Source of the DNA: Pseudobacteroides cellulosolvens ATCC 35603 = DSM 2933
GTDB lineage: Bacteria; Bacillota; Clostridia; Acetivibrionales; DSM-2933
Reading direction: 5' to 3'
Assembly: GCF_001262605.1 (NCBI RefSeq)
Contig: NZ_LGTC01000001.1
Location: 6,497,501-6,561,500 of the forward strand
DNA: 64,000 nucleotides
Under the pieces are notes generated by a model. That model saw only the letters and a list, made by a program, of their open reading frames with translations, was not told where the DNA came from and ran no database searches. Shown one piece after another: positions 48,411-59,288 of this stretch. A program made the translations under genes and the position numbers. How positions within the stretch are numbered: the stretch's first letter is position 1; every line of letters begins with the position of its first letter.

Positions 48411-50864
48411 ATGAGGAAATTAGTCGCATTGATATTAATTTTAGCAATTTCATGTATGGGTGTTTATGTTAATTCGGAGGGAGAAACGAATTTAGATGTG
48501 ATTATTACTAGTTTCTCAACCTCCGGTACCCAAGTTACCAAAGGAAATTTTGATTTAACACTTAATTTAAAAAATAATTCGGGTAAGAATCTTGAAGACA
48601 TGTATATTGAGTTAGGTGATAACAATTCATTTTCCTTTGCAACCACCGGATCAAGGATGCCAGTGGGAGTAATCCAAGTTCCTAAAGATCCAAATGACCC
48701 AAAAGACCCTAATATAAAGACATGTACGCTTAAATTAAGATACAATGGTGGGCCTGATGCAAAACTCCCAATCAAATTTATATACAAAAAGGATGGGGTT
48801 CAAACAACAGCCACTGACTTCATAAACCTTCATGTCGTACCATATACCGAACCAGCGCCAGTAATTACCCAAGTACCACAACCTGTGGACACCACGAAGT
48901 ATGCTCCAAGCCTTATTATAGCCGACGCAAAAGCAATACCTTCAGGTAAGGCAGGAGAAAAAATTACAATAACCCTTCCGATAAGGAATATTAGCTCTTA
49001 TGAAGCTAGAAACGTAATTATTACAACTGAGGCTGATGACAAGTTGCCTATCAGTACAGATAAATTAGCTTCCGCTCAGATAATTGACTCTGTCAAAGCG
49101 GGAGAAACAAGGGAGGCAACAGTAACATTTGATATTTCTCCCAATGCCCAGGAAAAGGTTTATACGATGAAACTTAATCTGCAGTATACAAATACCAGCA
49201 ATGATGCCTACACATCCAAGGACAGCATAAATATAAAAGTTTTAAATTCATTGAAAAACTCCAGGGTGGTGGTTTCTTCAATAACATCCAGCCCATCTTC
49301 AATAAATGCAGGTGAGAGCACAAAGGTGACGGTTAATATTCAGAACTATGGAAATTTACCTGCAAACGATATAAAAGTTTCATTAACCGGATTAAAAAGT
49401 GAAAGCTTTGGTCTTTCTGATTCCACTGACTCCAGATACATAGAGAAAATGAACGGCGGGGATAAGCAAACTCTCGTGTTTTCCATTAATTCGTCTTCCA
49501 AAATGGAGTCAGGAAGCTATGGCCTCGGAGTGAAGGTTGAATACAAGGATACTTCCAACACTCAGTTGTCCGAAGAGTCCCAATTTTTTATTTCAGTGAA
49601 TAAGCCTGAAGAATCAACATCTTCACCCGATGTATCAATAACCAATCTTACAGCACCAGCTAATGCATTAAAGCCAGGCGATAGCTTTTCGGTGGTTTTT
49701 GATATAGTAAATACAGGTACTGCCAAGTTGCCTAATCTGAAGGTTTCAACGGCAAGTGACAAGGAAGTTGTTCCTAAGTCATTGAGTACAAAGATAATAC
49801 CTTTACTTGAAGTAGGAAAACCCCAGAGGTTGAAGTTTGATTATCTGGTTACTGATGAGGCTGTTACAAAGAACTATCCCATTTCAATAAATATTGAGTA
49901 TGAGACAGGCAAGGAACCAAACAAGGTAAAACAGATTGCAAACCAGTATGTTGGGGTATATGTTGAGGGGGTCAAGGATAAGGATAAAAAATCTGCCCCA
50001 AAGGTCATAATAAGCAGGTGTGTATGCAGCCCGGATTTAATTAAACCGGGAACAAATTTTAATCTGGATGTCACATTCCAAAATACAAGCAGGTTATCGG
50101 ATATATCAAATCTAAAAATTGTACTTACACCTGCAGATGGAGTTTTTATACCTGTCAACAGCGGCGGAACCTTATTTATTGATCAAATTTCCAAGGGCGG
50201 ATCGGTCCAGAAAACTATTACAATGTATGTTAAGCCTGATACACAGACAAAAGCATACCCAATTGCTGTGGACTATGATTATGAGGATGAGAAGGGCACA
50301 GCTATAACTGCAAAGGATACTGTCAGCGTGCCAGTAAATGTTGAGGCAAGAATGGTAATCGGAGAACTTAATATACCGATGGATACCTTTGTAGGGCAGC
50401 CGGTAGTAATTCCGGTTAATTTCTTCAACATGGGCAAATCTACGGTTTATAATGTACTGATAAAGGCTGAGGGTGATTTTCAGGTTCAGTCTCCCGAATA
50501 TTATGGAGGTAACTTTGAATCAGGAAAGTCAGACAACTATGAGGTTCAATTGACACCAAACAAGCCTGGCAGCAATGCAGGAAAATTAGTACTTACATTT
50601 GAGGATGGAAATGGAAAAAGCCAAAAGATTGAAAAGCCTTTTACCATAAGTGTTATGGATCAAATGCCAATGGATGAAAAAATGGCTGCTATGCCTGGAA
50701 TGCCTGGAGCACCTGGAATGCCAGGCGACGCACCTGCAAAGAAAGGAATAAATACTCTTTATCTGGCCATTGGTGGAGGAGCAGGATTCTTGGTAATCCT
50801 TATCACTGTAATTGCGTTAGTGAGGAGATCCAGACGTAGGAAGGAAATGGCACTAGATGAATAA
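48411..50864 (+). CDS. large secreted beta-repeat protein with C-terminal anchor (COG1361-like)
   Basis: An 817-residue exported protein. The ATG at 48411 fits the GAGGAG site better than the one at 48405. After a signal peptide (about 1-22) are about six CARDB-like beta-sandwich repeats (NxGxxxxNLKVS and related lines). A Met/Pro/Gly segment (AAMPGMPGAPGMPGDAP, about 765-785) precedes the membrane helix (about 790-808) and a basic tail. It lies between the MacB-like ATPase and permease, overlapping the permease gene by 8 bp. It is probably their extracytoplasmic partner. Confidence 0.82.
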   Translation: MRKLVALILILAISCMGVYVNSEGETNLDVIITSFSTSGTQVTKGNFDLTLNLKNNSGKNLEDMYIELGDNNSFSFATTGSRMPVGVIQVPKDPNDPKDPNIKTCTLKLRYNGGPDAKLPIKFIYKKDGVQTTATDFINLHVVPYTEPAPVITQVPQPVDTTKYAPSLIIADAKAIPSGKAGEKITITLPIRNISSYEARNVIITTEADDKLPISTDKLASAQIIDSVKAGETREATVTFDISPNAQEKVYTMKLNLQYTNTSNDAYTSKDSINIKVLNSLKNSRVVVSSITSSPSSINAGESTKVTVNIQNYGNLPANDIKVSLTGLKSESFGLSDSTDSRYIEKMNGGDKQTLVFSINSSSKMESGSYGLGVKVEYKDTSNTQLSEESQFFISVNKPEESTSSPDVSITNLTAPANALKPGDSFSVVFDIVNTGTAKLPNLKVSTASDKEVVPKSLSTKIIPLLEVGKPQRLKFDYLVTDEAVTKNYPISINIEYETGKEPNKVKQIANQYVGVYVEGVKDKDKKSAPKVIISRCVCSPDLIKPGTNFNLDVTFQNTSRLSDISNLKIVLTPADGVFIPVNSGGTLFIDQISKGGSVQKTITMYVKPDTQTKAYPIAVDYDYEDEKGTAITAKDTVSVPVNVEARMVIGELNIPMDTFVGQPVVIPVNFFNMGKSTVYNVLIKAEGDFQVQSPEYYGGNFESGKSDNYEVQLTPNKPGSNAGKLVLTFEDGNGKSQKIEKPFTISVMDQMPMDEKMAAMPGMPGAPGMPGDAPAKKGINTLYLAIGGGAGFLVILITVIALVRRSRRRKEMALDE

Positions 50865-52253
50865 TATAGATTTGTTAAAAACAGGCTTAAAAAACTTAAA
50901 AAGGAGAAAGGCACGAACCTTTCTAACAGTACTTGGGGTTCTTATAGGAACAACCTCAATAGTCATTATGATATCCTTCGGTATTGGCATTAAACACAGT
51001 ATAAACAACCAAATGCTGAGCATTGGAAGCTTGAGGGTTATAGATGTTAATAATTATGGCTTTTTTCCTGAAATGGGAGGTCAAAAAACTGTAACCAAGA
51101 AGGAAAAACTAAATGATGCACTAATAAGAAGGATAGCCGAATGGGAGGGAGTAGAGGCTGTAACACCTCTATTGGAAGCAAATTTAAAATGTGTTGCGGG
51201 AAAATATATGTCGCAATTGATGGTTTTAGGAATAAATCCCGATGTGCTTGAAAAATTTGAGTTTTCTGCTCAGGAAGGAAGGCTTCTAACTAAAACCGAT
51301 GACTTAAGTTTATTGGTAGGATCGATGGTTCCCATGAATTTTTATAACCCTAAAAGGATGAATTCATATCAGGGTATGATGATGATGGGAGGGCCTAATG
51401 CCAAGCCTCCAGTTGATCTCATGAATGAAAAGCTGGTGCTTACTTTCGACTTTTCCTATGGAGAGAAAGTGCCAAAAGACCCAATGGGAGCACAGCCCAC
51501 AGAAAATAAAAAACCGCCCAAACTATATAAAGCAAAAGCTGTAGGTATTATAAAGCAAAGCAATAATGAAAAAGATTATAATGTATATATGAATCTTGAA
51601 AGTGTCAGAAAGCTTATTAAGGAGAATGCAAAAGGCCAGCAGAACTCCGGAATGATGATGGGTATGGGCGGCATGTCTGTAAACCCGAATGAGTACCAGA
51701 GGGCTCAAATACTAGTAAAAGACATAAAGTATATTGATGATATTCAAAACAGGCTGAAGGAAATGGGACTTGGTGCCAACAGTGTCATGGATATGGCTAA
51801 GGAAATGGAAAAGGCTGCAAACATGATTCAGATGATACTGGGAGCACTTGGTGCAATATCACTCTTTGTGGCTGCTATAGGTATTGGAAATACAATGGTT
51901 ATGTCGGTTTATGAGAGAACCAGAGAAATAGGAATTATGAAAGTTCTTGGAGCTACCTTCGGGGATATCAGAAAACTTTTTCTTTTAGAGGCAGCATTAA
52001 TAGGCTTTTTTGGGGGAATGGTCGGTATTGGCTTGAGCTATGGCACATCAAGCATAATTAATACTGTTATAAATTCCATGTCGCAGGGAAATCCAGAAAT
52101 GGGAGGGGAGGCCCTGGTATAGCATCTGTAATACCTGTGTGGCTGGCTGTTATGGCAGTAGCATTTTCATCCTTTATCGGTATCCTATCAGGTATCTATC
52201 CTGCCATAAGAGCTATGAGGCTTAGTGCACTTGAGGCAATAAAGACAGATTAA
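50857..52253 (+). pseudogene. MacB-like FtsX-fold permease, one-base frameshift near the 3' end
   Basis: The permease reads from 50857 to a stop at 52122 (421 residues). The missing last helix (IPVWLAVMAVAFSSFIGILS, then GIYPAIRAMRLSALEAIKTD) follows in another frame and stops at 52253. One extra G in the G4 run at 52105-52108 would restore a protein of about 465 residues. The rest has the MacB plan: first helix RKARTFLTVLGVLIGTTSI, a large outer domain with Met-rich loops (GMMMMGGP, GMMMGMGGM), and two more helices. It may be a real truncation or a base-count error. Confidence 0.85.
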
Positions 52254-52394
52254 GGCATGATTAAAAATTACTTCCGCTTTCTAAGCGACTGGTCGTTTAG
52301 CTTCGCTAAACTGCTCGCCATGCATCCTGGGTGTTGACGAGTTAAGTTAACATATGAGCGAAATCAATAGCGGAAGTTATTTTTGGGTCATGCC
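52254..52394. repeat. dispersed inverted-repeat element, copy 3 (full ends)
   Basis: A 141-bp element beginning the base after the permease stop. The ends are inverted repeats of about 26 bp: ggcatgattaaaaattact and, reversed, ggcatgacccaaaaataac, each running on into tccgct. The core is gggtgttgacgagttaagttaacatatgagcgaa. An extra 45 bp (about 52285-52330) with its own hairpin (gtttagc/gctaaac) is absent from the other copies. Confidence 0.85.
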
Positions 52395-52532
52395 TAAAAC
52401 AATTCTATTCAGTCGGTTGATTTTGAGATGGTATTCATCATAAAATAATGTTATATTGTGAATATGTAAGTGATTAATAACTTTTCGTCTCTATAATAAC
52501 AAAAATTATACAAACCGTAAAAAGGAGAGCTA

Positions 52533-53621
52533 ATGAAGAGATTTAAAAGGTTACTGACTGTGATGTTAGCAGGTATAATTATGATGAGTAGTTTTAACGG
52601 CTGTAATACAAAAAAAGATTATGAGGCTTTAAAATCTGGTAAAAATGCTGATAATAATAAAGATAAAATCAATTCATTGGAGAAGGTAGAAATCGGCGGA
52701 TTAGAACAATGGATTTATATTAACGGGAATGATGACACTAATCCTGTTCTTTTATTTTTGCATGGCGGACCTGGCTATGCCATGTTACCCATACTCCACC
52801 AGAAGAATTCCCAGTTGGAGGATAAATTTGTTGTTGTAAACTGGGACCAGAGGGGTGCAGGTCTTTCCTACTCCAAGAGTGTTCCTAAGAAAACCATGAC
52901 ACTAAAGCAATTTGAGGAGGACGTACATGAACTGACTCAGTACTTAAAAGCAAGGTTCAACCAGCAGAAAATTTATGTTGTAGGACATTCTTTTGGAACA
53001 GTATTGGCATTAAAGGCTGTAGAAGCCTATCCGGAGGATTACTGGGCTTATGTTGGCAGCGGGCAGATGGTAGACATAGCTGATAATGAGAAACTTTGCT
53101 ACCAATTTGCATTAGATATGGCTAAGACCTATGATGTTCAACAGGCTATTGATGAACTTACGGAAATAGGACCGCCTGATAATAATGGAAATTATAAGGA
53201 TGATGATGCCTATGATATTACAATAAGCTGGGTTGAATACTTTGGAGGAGACGTGTGGGGTAAAGCCGGACCGGAAGAAATGGAATACTTTATGCAAAGT
53301 GATCCTGTTTACCAAGGTAAAAAGGACCAGTGGGAAAAGGGGACTGAATTTTCCCAGATATTATTTGAGGATGAAAGATTGCACAGTATCGACCTTAGAA
53401 AGCAGTTGAAAAAAGTAGAAGTACCGGTGTACATTCTTGCGGGCAGATATGATTATGACACACCCTTTGCTTTGGCACAGGAATACTTTAACATATTGGA
53501 GGCACCTAAAAAAGAATTCATCTGGTTTGAATACTCTGCTCACTTTCCATTTTATGAAGAACCTGAGACATTCAACAGTGTTTTGATTGATAAGGTTCTT
53601 GCACAGACCTATAAGAAATAA
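52533..53621 (+). CDS. alpha/beta-hydrolase lipoprotein, proline-iminopeptidase-like
   Basis: A 362-residue lipoprotein (lipobox FNGC, Cys24). The alpha/beta-hydrolase fold has the oxyanion HGGPG motif, nucleophile Ser153 in VGHSFGTVL, acid Asp in GRYDYDTPF, and His in SAHFPFYEEP. The HGGPG and overall layout match proline iminopeptidases (S33), which release N-terminal proline. The substrate is not certain. AAAGGAG precedes the ATG; a strong terminator follows. Confidence 0.88.
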   Translation: MKRFKRLLTVMLAGIIMMSSFNGCNTKKDYEALKSGKNADNNKDKINSLEKVEIGGLEQWIYINGNDDTNPVLLFLHGGPGYAMLPILHQKNSQLEDKFVVVNWDQRGAGLSYSKSVPKKTMTLKQFEEDVHELTQYLKARFNQQKIYVVGHSFGTVLALKAVEAYPEDYWAYVGSGQMVDIADNEKLCYQFALDMAKTYDVQQAIDELTEIGPPDNNGNYKDDDAYDITISWVEYFGGDVWGKAGPEEMEYFMQSDPVYQGKKDQWEKGTEFSQILFEDERLHSIDLRKQLKKVEVPVYILAGRYDYDTPFALAQEYFNILEAPKKEFIWFEYSAHFPFYEEPETFNSVLIDKVLAQTYKK

Positions 53622-53688
53622 AAGATCTAAAATATAAAATTCAAACAATGAAACCGTATCTCTCGAGGATATGGTTTTAGCATCCGGC

Positions 53689-53724
53689 AAATTATGGTGA
53701 GTTCTGCACCATAATTTTTTTTAT
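53689..53724 (+). terminator. terminator after alpha/beta-hydrolase gene
   Basis: An 11-bp stem (aaattatggtg / caccataattt) followed by a T run, 68 bp after the stop. A second hairpin (aaaccgtatc / gatatggttt) lies at about 53651-53677. Confidence 0.88.
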
Positions 53725-53750
53725 TTCCCCCTCCAAAAAGTTCAAAGTAT

Positions 53751-54956
53751 ATGAATATCTATACTGAAGAAAACGAAAAGAAAAGACACTTACAATTTTT
53801 ACTCTTAATTGTGAAAGGTTGGTTAGTATTTATGAGGGTTTTAGACAACATCTTTAGAAGGCAGCCGGTTAATACTAAGAGACAGGTAGAAATGGATATC
53901 GCAAGAGGACTTGCTGTATTTTTTATGATTTTAGTCCATGTATTAGGTGATTTGTCAAGTGCTGCTGCAGGTGACACTATTTTTGGCAAGGTAATAGATT
54001 TCTTTGGATCCATTCCTGCAGCACCTGTGTTTATGTTTTTGATGGGTATTGGCTTTGTTTATTCAAAAAATCAAAAGCCAATTGTTCTTTTTAAAAGAGG
54101 TGTTATGATATTTATTGGAGGGTATGTTCTTAACCTGTTTAGAGGTCTCATACCATTATTTATCGGCAGTAAAATGGGGTATTACTCCATCAATATAGAC
54201 GGAACTCCCTGGTATTACTATTTGATAGAGGGAGACATATTACAATTTGCAGGCCTTGCAATGATGTTTACTGCATTTCTGAAAAAGCTTAGGGTTAGTG
54301 AATTTTATTATCCTATTATAGCTTTGGTTATTGCTATTGCCACTCCATTTGTAGCAGGTTTAAACACAGGAGTTTTCATTATAGATGCATTCCTTCTTAC
54401 TATATTCGGTAAGTACGGATATGTATTTCATCCTTTCTTTTCATGGATGGTTTATCCGTTGATGGGTTCTTTCTTTGGCTGGATGTTAATGAGAACAGAG
54501 AACAAGAACAAATTTTATTTAAAGGCCGCTTGTGTTTCAGTAGTGGTGGCAATTCCCGGGATTATTTATTGCATAATGAATCCAGGTATTGATATTGGAA
54601 TCGTATTTGGAGACATTAGCAACTATTATCAACATGGAATTCTTTCTAATTCATTATTTGTTCCCTTTGTTGTTATATGGCTGGCAATTTGGCATTTAAC
54701 TGCCTCGATAATACCCAATTTTGTTAAGAACAGGCTCTTTTTCTGGAGCAAGGAGGTTACTATCATATATGTTGTACACTGGCTGATTGTTGGATGGTCA
54801 GAGTTCCTGTTTATTGAAGAATTAAGCCTTGGTAATACAATTATTGCTATGGTTTTTATAACATTTTTTACAGACAGGATTACTGATCTATATATAAAAA
54901 TCAGAGAAAGGTTAAATGAACGCAATGATCCTGTTTTAAATCCCCATATGAATTAG
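53751..54956 (+). CDS. HGSNAT-type membrane acyltransferase (DUF1624)
   Basis: A 401-residue membrane protein with about nine to ten helices. The signature VEMDIARGLAVFFMILVHVLG is typical of the heparan-alpha-glucosaminide N-acetyltransferase family. These transfer acetyl groups across the membrane to sugars. The start is uncertain: no clear ribosome site precedes the ATG at 53751, and an ATG at 53832 is the alternative. It lies before the NRPS gene (139-bp gap), so a link to that product is possible but unproven. Confidence 0.82.
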   Translation: MNIYTEENEKKRHLQFLLLIVKGWLVFMRVLDNIFRRQPVNTKRQVEMDIARGLAVFFMILVHVLGDLSSAAAGDTIFGKVIDFFGSIPAAPVFMFLMGIGFVYSKNQKPIVLFKRGVMIFIGGYVLNLFRGLIPLFIGSKMGYYSINIDGTPWYYYLIEGDILQFAGLAMMFTAFLKKLRVSEFYYPIIALVIAIATPFVAGLNTGVFIIDAFLLTIFGKYGYVFHPFFSWMVYPLMGSFFGWMLMRTENKNKFYLKAACVSVVVAIPGIIYCIMNPGIDIGIVFGDISNYYQHGILSNSLFVPFVVIWLAIWHLTASIIPNFVKNRLFFWSKEVTIIYVVHWLIVGWSEFLFIEELSLGNTIIAMVFITFFTDRITDLYIKIRERLNERNDPVLNPHMN

Positions 54957-55095
54957 TAGTGAATTTTTTGAAAGCGTTAATAGAGATATAAAAAGATAGC
55001 TTGTCAATTGGGCATTTAAAAGGATTAGATCTTTACATAGAAATAAATGTTAAATGCCTTAAAATAAATTTTTTGATATATAGAGGTGCGGTATA

Positions 55096-58000
55096 ATGAA
55101 GGCAACGAGGAAACCTATTAAGAAACCTAAGATATTACCATTTAAATTAAATCGTGAACTTGAAGCAATTAGAGAGGGAGTAAAAGAGAAAAGCCGTGCT
55201 ATTTTGCACGGTAAAAGAATGCCGGAGTTCATCAGGGATGAATGCCTTTTTGAGGTGTTTGAGGCTACTGCCAGGGAGTATCCTGACAATAAAGCCATAA
55301 TTTTTGACAAAACCAATATTTCCTACAGAGATCTTAATGCAATGGCAAACAGAATTGCTCATCTTCTAAGAGAGAAAGGTGTTCGCAAAGATGACAGGGT
55401 TGCTTTGCTTATGCCCAAATCCATAGAATGCTATGGTGCTATTATTGGTATTATGAAAGCCGGAGCTTGTTACATCCCCCTTGATGTTGGGTATCCTGAG
55501 GATAGGATTAAATATATATCCGAAAACAGCGGAGCCAGGTATGTTCTTGTACTGGACGGATATACAGCTTTTGGTAATGTTGAAAATATAATATCAATAA
55601 GCAGGGACAAGCTTAAGTCGTTTCCCGATAACAATATTCCAAGAACTGTTAGTGGTGCGGATAAGAATTCACTTGCGTATATCATATATACATCCGGTTC
55701 TACAGGCAGGCCAAAGGGCGTAATGATTGAGCATAAATCCGTTTGTAACCTGATACGTGCATCCCAGGAAATTTATAAGGTAACTCCGGAAGATAGAGTA
55801 TATCAAGGCTTTACCCTTGCATTTGATGCATCTGTGGAAGAATTGTGGATGGCATTTTTAAATGGTGCTGCCTTGGTACCCCAAACAGATAGGATGAAAA
55901 AGTCCGGGCCTGATTTATTTAAGATTCTTGGAGAGTATGGGGTCAGTGCAATATCTTGTGTTCCCACACTCCTGTCAATGGTAAATGACGAGCTTGAGTC
56001 TCTAAGGCTTCTCATACTTGGAGGAGAAGCATGTCCAATGTCTATTGTCGAAAGGTTCGGTAAACCCGGCAGGCGAATACTAAATACCTATGGACCAACA
56101 GAAGCTACTGTCATTGCCACATGGTCAGAGATGCAGCTGAATGAAAAAGTTACAATCGGTAAACCTTTGGCAAACTACTCCGTATATGTAATTAAGGAAA
56201 ACAATGAGGTTGCTGAGATTGGCGAGCCGGGAGAGCTTCTTATAGGAGGAATTGGGCTTGCAAGGGGTTATATAGGAAGAGATGATCTTAATAGGGAAAA
56301 GTTCATTGAAAATATATTTGATGATGGTATCGATTATCCTGTAATGCTTTATAGATCCGGAGATCTGGTTGTTATGGACGAAGAAGGAAATTTGGAGTTT
56401 CATGGAAGAATTGATGACCAGATAAAAATCAGGGGATTCAGGGTTGAACTCTCTGAAATAGAAAACGTAGCCAATAGCTATCCAGGGATAAAATCGTCGG
56501 TTGTTAAACTCAATAAATTCGATGATTCTACTGAAGGATTGTGTCTATATATTGTCATAGATGGTGACAAAAATGAATTTAACAGAGAAGAACTTTTTAA
56601 GACAATGAAAGAAAAGCTTCCTGCCTATATGATGCCTCAGCATTTAATGATGCTTGATGAGATACCTATGCTTCCAAGCGGCAAGGCAGACCGTTCCAAA
56701 CTTCCTTTGCCTATAGGGGGCAATTTTTCAGTTGAAAGAGGCGGAACTCCTCCTATTGGAAAAGTGGAGCAGAAAATTGCAGATGTATTAAAGCAGGTTT
56801 TTAAAATAGACAATATCTCAAGGGAGGATCACTTCTTCAATGATCTTGGAGGTCATTCGCTTTTTGCAGCACAGACTGTTTCTCAACTGAGGAAGGAGCC
56901 GGAATTTTATGACCTTAATATATCTGACTTGTATGAATGCCCTTCTATTGAAATGCTGTCAGCTAAATTTAATATAGATGATAAAGAAATTTGCACATCA
57001 AAAAACAATAAAAGCAATGGCGTTAAGAGTAAAAAGGGTAAGAAAAATAAATCTATTAATAAAGTAAACGGAAAAACTGAAAATAAAATAAATGATAAAA
57101 GATCCAGAAAAAGAACAGAAACATTTAAAGAAAGCTCAAGTCTGGCACATTTCATATGCGGAGTTTTCCAAGCTCTATCCATAATAATCTTAACGTTTTT
57201 TATCTGTATACCTGCTGGTTATGTTATAATAAATGTGTTAAAGAGAAGTTTTGATGTTCAGAAAACACTTTTAGTATTACTTTCTTATGGCTTATTGTAT
57301 ATACCTGTCACATGTGTTGCAGCCTTATTATCCAAGTGGCTTATTATAGGAAGATACAAAGAAGGAAGTTATCCATTATGGGGAGTATATTACTTCCGCT
57401 GGTGGCTTTCAAGACTTCTGCAAGGGCTTTTCCCAATGCATCTGATAAGCGGAACGCCATTAATGCCGCTTTATCTTAAAGCAATGGGTATGAAGGTTGG
57501 TAAGGACTGCTTTATAGGAACCCATCATTTTGGCAGCTTTGACATTATAAGCATCGGTGATAACAGCAGCATAGGCCAGGATACTCAGGTTCTTGGTTAT
57601 ATTGTTGAGTCGGGTTATTTGAAGATTGGAAGGATAGAAATTGGTAAAGGGTGCTATGTGGGAACCCATTCCACACTTTGTATTAATTCTACAATGGCAG
57701 ACGATTCAATGATTAAGGAGCAATCTATGATACCGTCACGTGTGACTATTCCTTCAGGAGAGACATGGGCAGGATCGCCGGCAGTTCCTTCAACTGCTGA
57801 TGGTGATATTATAGAGCTTTTAAATGCCGGGAAAAAGGTTGGATTATTCAAGAAGGTTGTATTTTCAGTTCTGCATATAATGGGACTTTTATTCCTTGGG
57901 CTCTTTAATACATTAATCTTTACCCAGGGATTTGCATTCGGATATTTTTACTTTTCAACACCAACCTGGATGCTATTAATAAGTCCTATTACCGCCACAG

Positions 58001-59235
58001 CTATGGTTTTAGTATTGTGCCTGGAGATAATCATTTTTAAAAGACTGTTTATGAATAAAATAAAACCTGGAATTTACAGTGTATACTCCACTTGTTATGT
58101 TAGAAAGTGGATAGCAGATAATATAGTGTATGTCAGTCTTCAATTTTTACATACCCTGTATGCAACCTTATACACAATTCCATTTTTAAGAGCTTTAGGA
58201 GCCAAGATAGGTAAGAAGGTAGAAGTATCTACTGTAACTCACATATCTCCTGAACTTTTTGAGGTAGGTGACGGAAGCTTCTTTGCGGATGCGTCAATGG
58301 CAGGTACTCCGAAAGCTTTTAACAATTGTGTAATGTATGAAAAAACAAAAGTTGGTTCAAGGACATTTATTGGAAATAGTGCATTAGTGCCAATTAACAC
58401 TACAATAGGCGATGATTGCCTCCTTGGAGTTTTGTCTGTACCGCCTGAGAAGGGTGAAACGGAAAACGGAACATCCTGGCTTGGAACGCCTGCTATGTTC
58501 CTGCATAAGCGTGATGTTAACAAGGATTTCAGTGATGAAACCACTTACAAACCTGGGAAGCTTTTGTACCTTAAGAGATTATTGATTGAGTTTATACGTG
58601 TAATACTACCAACAAACGTTTACATAGCGGCCACATATGGCCTGGCGTATTTGTTCCATTACTTTGCCAACACCTTCCCGTTCTGGGCTTCGATCGGTCT
58701 TATTGCAGCAACTGCTGTTGTGGGAGAAATAGCATTAATACTCTTTGTTGTACTTTTAAAGTTCTCACTTATCGGGACCTACAAGCCTTGCGTGAATCCA
58801 CTTTGGAGCGAATTTGTATGGAAAACCGAGTTTGTAACAGGTATTTACGAAAATCTACTTGGAGATTATGTTCTTACTCCTCTTGCAGGAACGCCGATGC
58901 TGCCCATAGTAATGAGACTCTTTGGCTGCAGGATTGGTAAAAAAGTATTTTTGGATACAATTTTTATTTCGGAGTTTGACCTTGTGAGAATTGGTAATGA
59001 GGCGGCAGTTAACTTTAATTCAACTATGCAGACCCATCTTTTTGAGGACAGGGTTTTGAAGATGGCATATCTTACGATATGCAAAAGAGCAAGCGTTGGA
59101 AATGGTGCTGTAGTGCTCTACGATACATTTATGGAAGAAGGTTCTAAGCTGGGAAGTTCATCACTTTTGATGAAGGGAGAAACATTGGAAGCATATACAC
59201 ACTGGCATGGTAATCCGTCAAAATTTGCCGGATAA
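55096..59235 (+). CDS. Pls/PosA-type membrane NRPS (epsilon-poly-lysine synthetase-like)
   Basis: A 1,379-residue single-module synthetase. The adenylation domain (about 50-560) has A3 YTSGSTGRPKG, A5 NTYGPTEAT, A7 YRSGDL, A8 GRIDDQIKIRGFRVE and A10 LPSGKADRS. The carrier domain has LGGHSLF with the phosphopantetheine Ser588. A Lys/Asn-rich linker follows, then membrane helices alternating with three left-handed beta-helix (hexapeptide) domains. This is the layout of epsilon-poly-L-lysine synthetase and relatives. There is no condensation or thioesterase domain, so the C-terminal domains should polymerise the amino acid. The substrate is not readable by eye. Confidence 0.9.
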   Translation: MKATRKPIKKPKILPFKLNRELEAIREGVKEKSRAILHGKRMPEFIRDECLFEVFEATAREYPDNKAIIFDKTNISYRDLNAMANRIAHLLREKGVRKDDRVALLMPKSIECYGAIIGIMKAGACYIPLDVGYPEDRIKYISENSGARYVLVLDGYTAFGNVENIISISRDKLKSFPDNNIPRTVSGADKNSLAYIIYTSGSTGRPKGVMIEHKSVCNLIRASQEIYKVTPEDRVYQGFTLAFDASVEELWMAFLNGAALVPQTDRMKKSGPDLFKILGEYGVSAISCVPTLLSMVNDELESLRLLILGGEACPMSIVERFGKPGRRILNTYGPTEATVIATWSEMQLNEKVTIGKPLANYSVYVIKENNEVAEIGEPGELLIGGIGLARGYIGRDDLNREKFIENIFDDGIDYPVMLYRSGDLVVMDEEGNLEFHGRIDDQIKIRGFRVELSEIENVANSYPGIKSSVVKLNKFDDSTEGLCLYIVIDGDKNEFNREELFKTMKEKLPAYMMPQHLMMLDEIPMLPSGKADRSKLPLPIGGNFSVERGGTPPIGKVEQKIADVLKQVFKIDNISREDHFFNDLGGHSLFAAQTVSQLRKEPEFYDLNISDLYECPSIEMLSAKFNIDDKEICTSKNNKSNGVKSKKGKKNKSINKVNGKTENKINDKRSRKRTETFKESSSLAHFICGVFQALSIIILTFFICIPAGYVIINVLKRSFDVQKTLLVLLSYGLLYIPVTCVAALLSKWLIIGRYKEGSYPLWGVYYFRWWLSRLLQGLFPMHLISGTPLMPLYLKAMGMKVGKDCFIGTHHFGSFDIISIGDNSSIGQDTQVLGYIVESGYLKIGRIEIGKGCYVGTHSTLCINSTMADDSMIKEQSMIPSRVTIPSGETWAGSPAVPSTADGDIIELLNAGKKVGLFKKVVFSVLHIMGLLFLGLFNTLIFTQGFAFGYFYFSTPTWMLLISPITATAMVLVLCLEIIIFKRLFMNKIKPGIYSVYSTCYVRKWIADNIVYVSLQFLHTLYATLYTIPFLRALGAKIGKKVEVSTVTHISPELFEVGDGSFFADASMAGTPKAFNNCVMYEKTKVGSRTFIGNSALVPINTTIGDDCLLGVLSVPPEKGETENGTSWLGTPAMFLHKRDVNKDFSDETTYKPGKLLYLKRLLIEFIRVILPTNVYIAATYGLAYLFHYFANTFPFWASIGLIAATAVVGEIALILFVVLLKFSLIGTYKPCVNPLWSEFVWKTEFVTGIYENLLGDYVLTPLAGTPMLPIVMRLFGCRIGKKVFLDTIFISEFDLVRIGNEAAVNFNSTMQTHLFEDRVLKMAYLTICKRASVGNGAVVLYDTFMEEGSKLGSSSLLMKGETLEAYTHWHGNPSKFAG

Positions 59236-59288
59236 TACTTGCAAAACCATCAGACATGCAAAATAATAATATTAAAGGGGTTTGAAGT

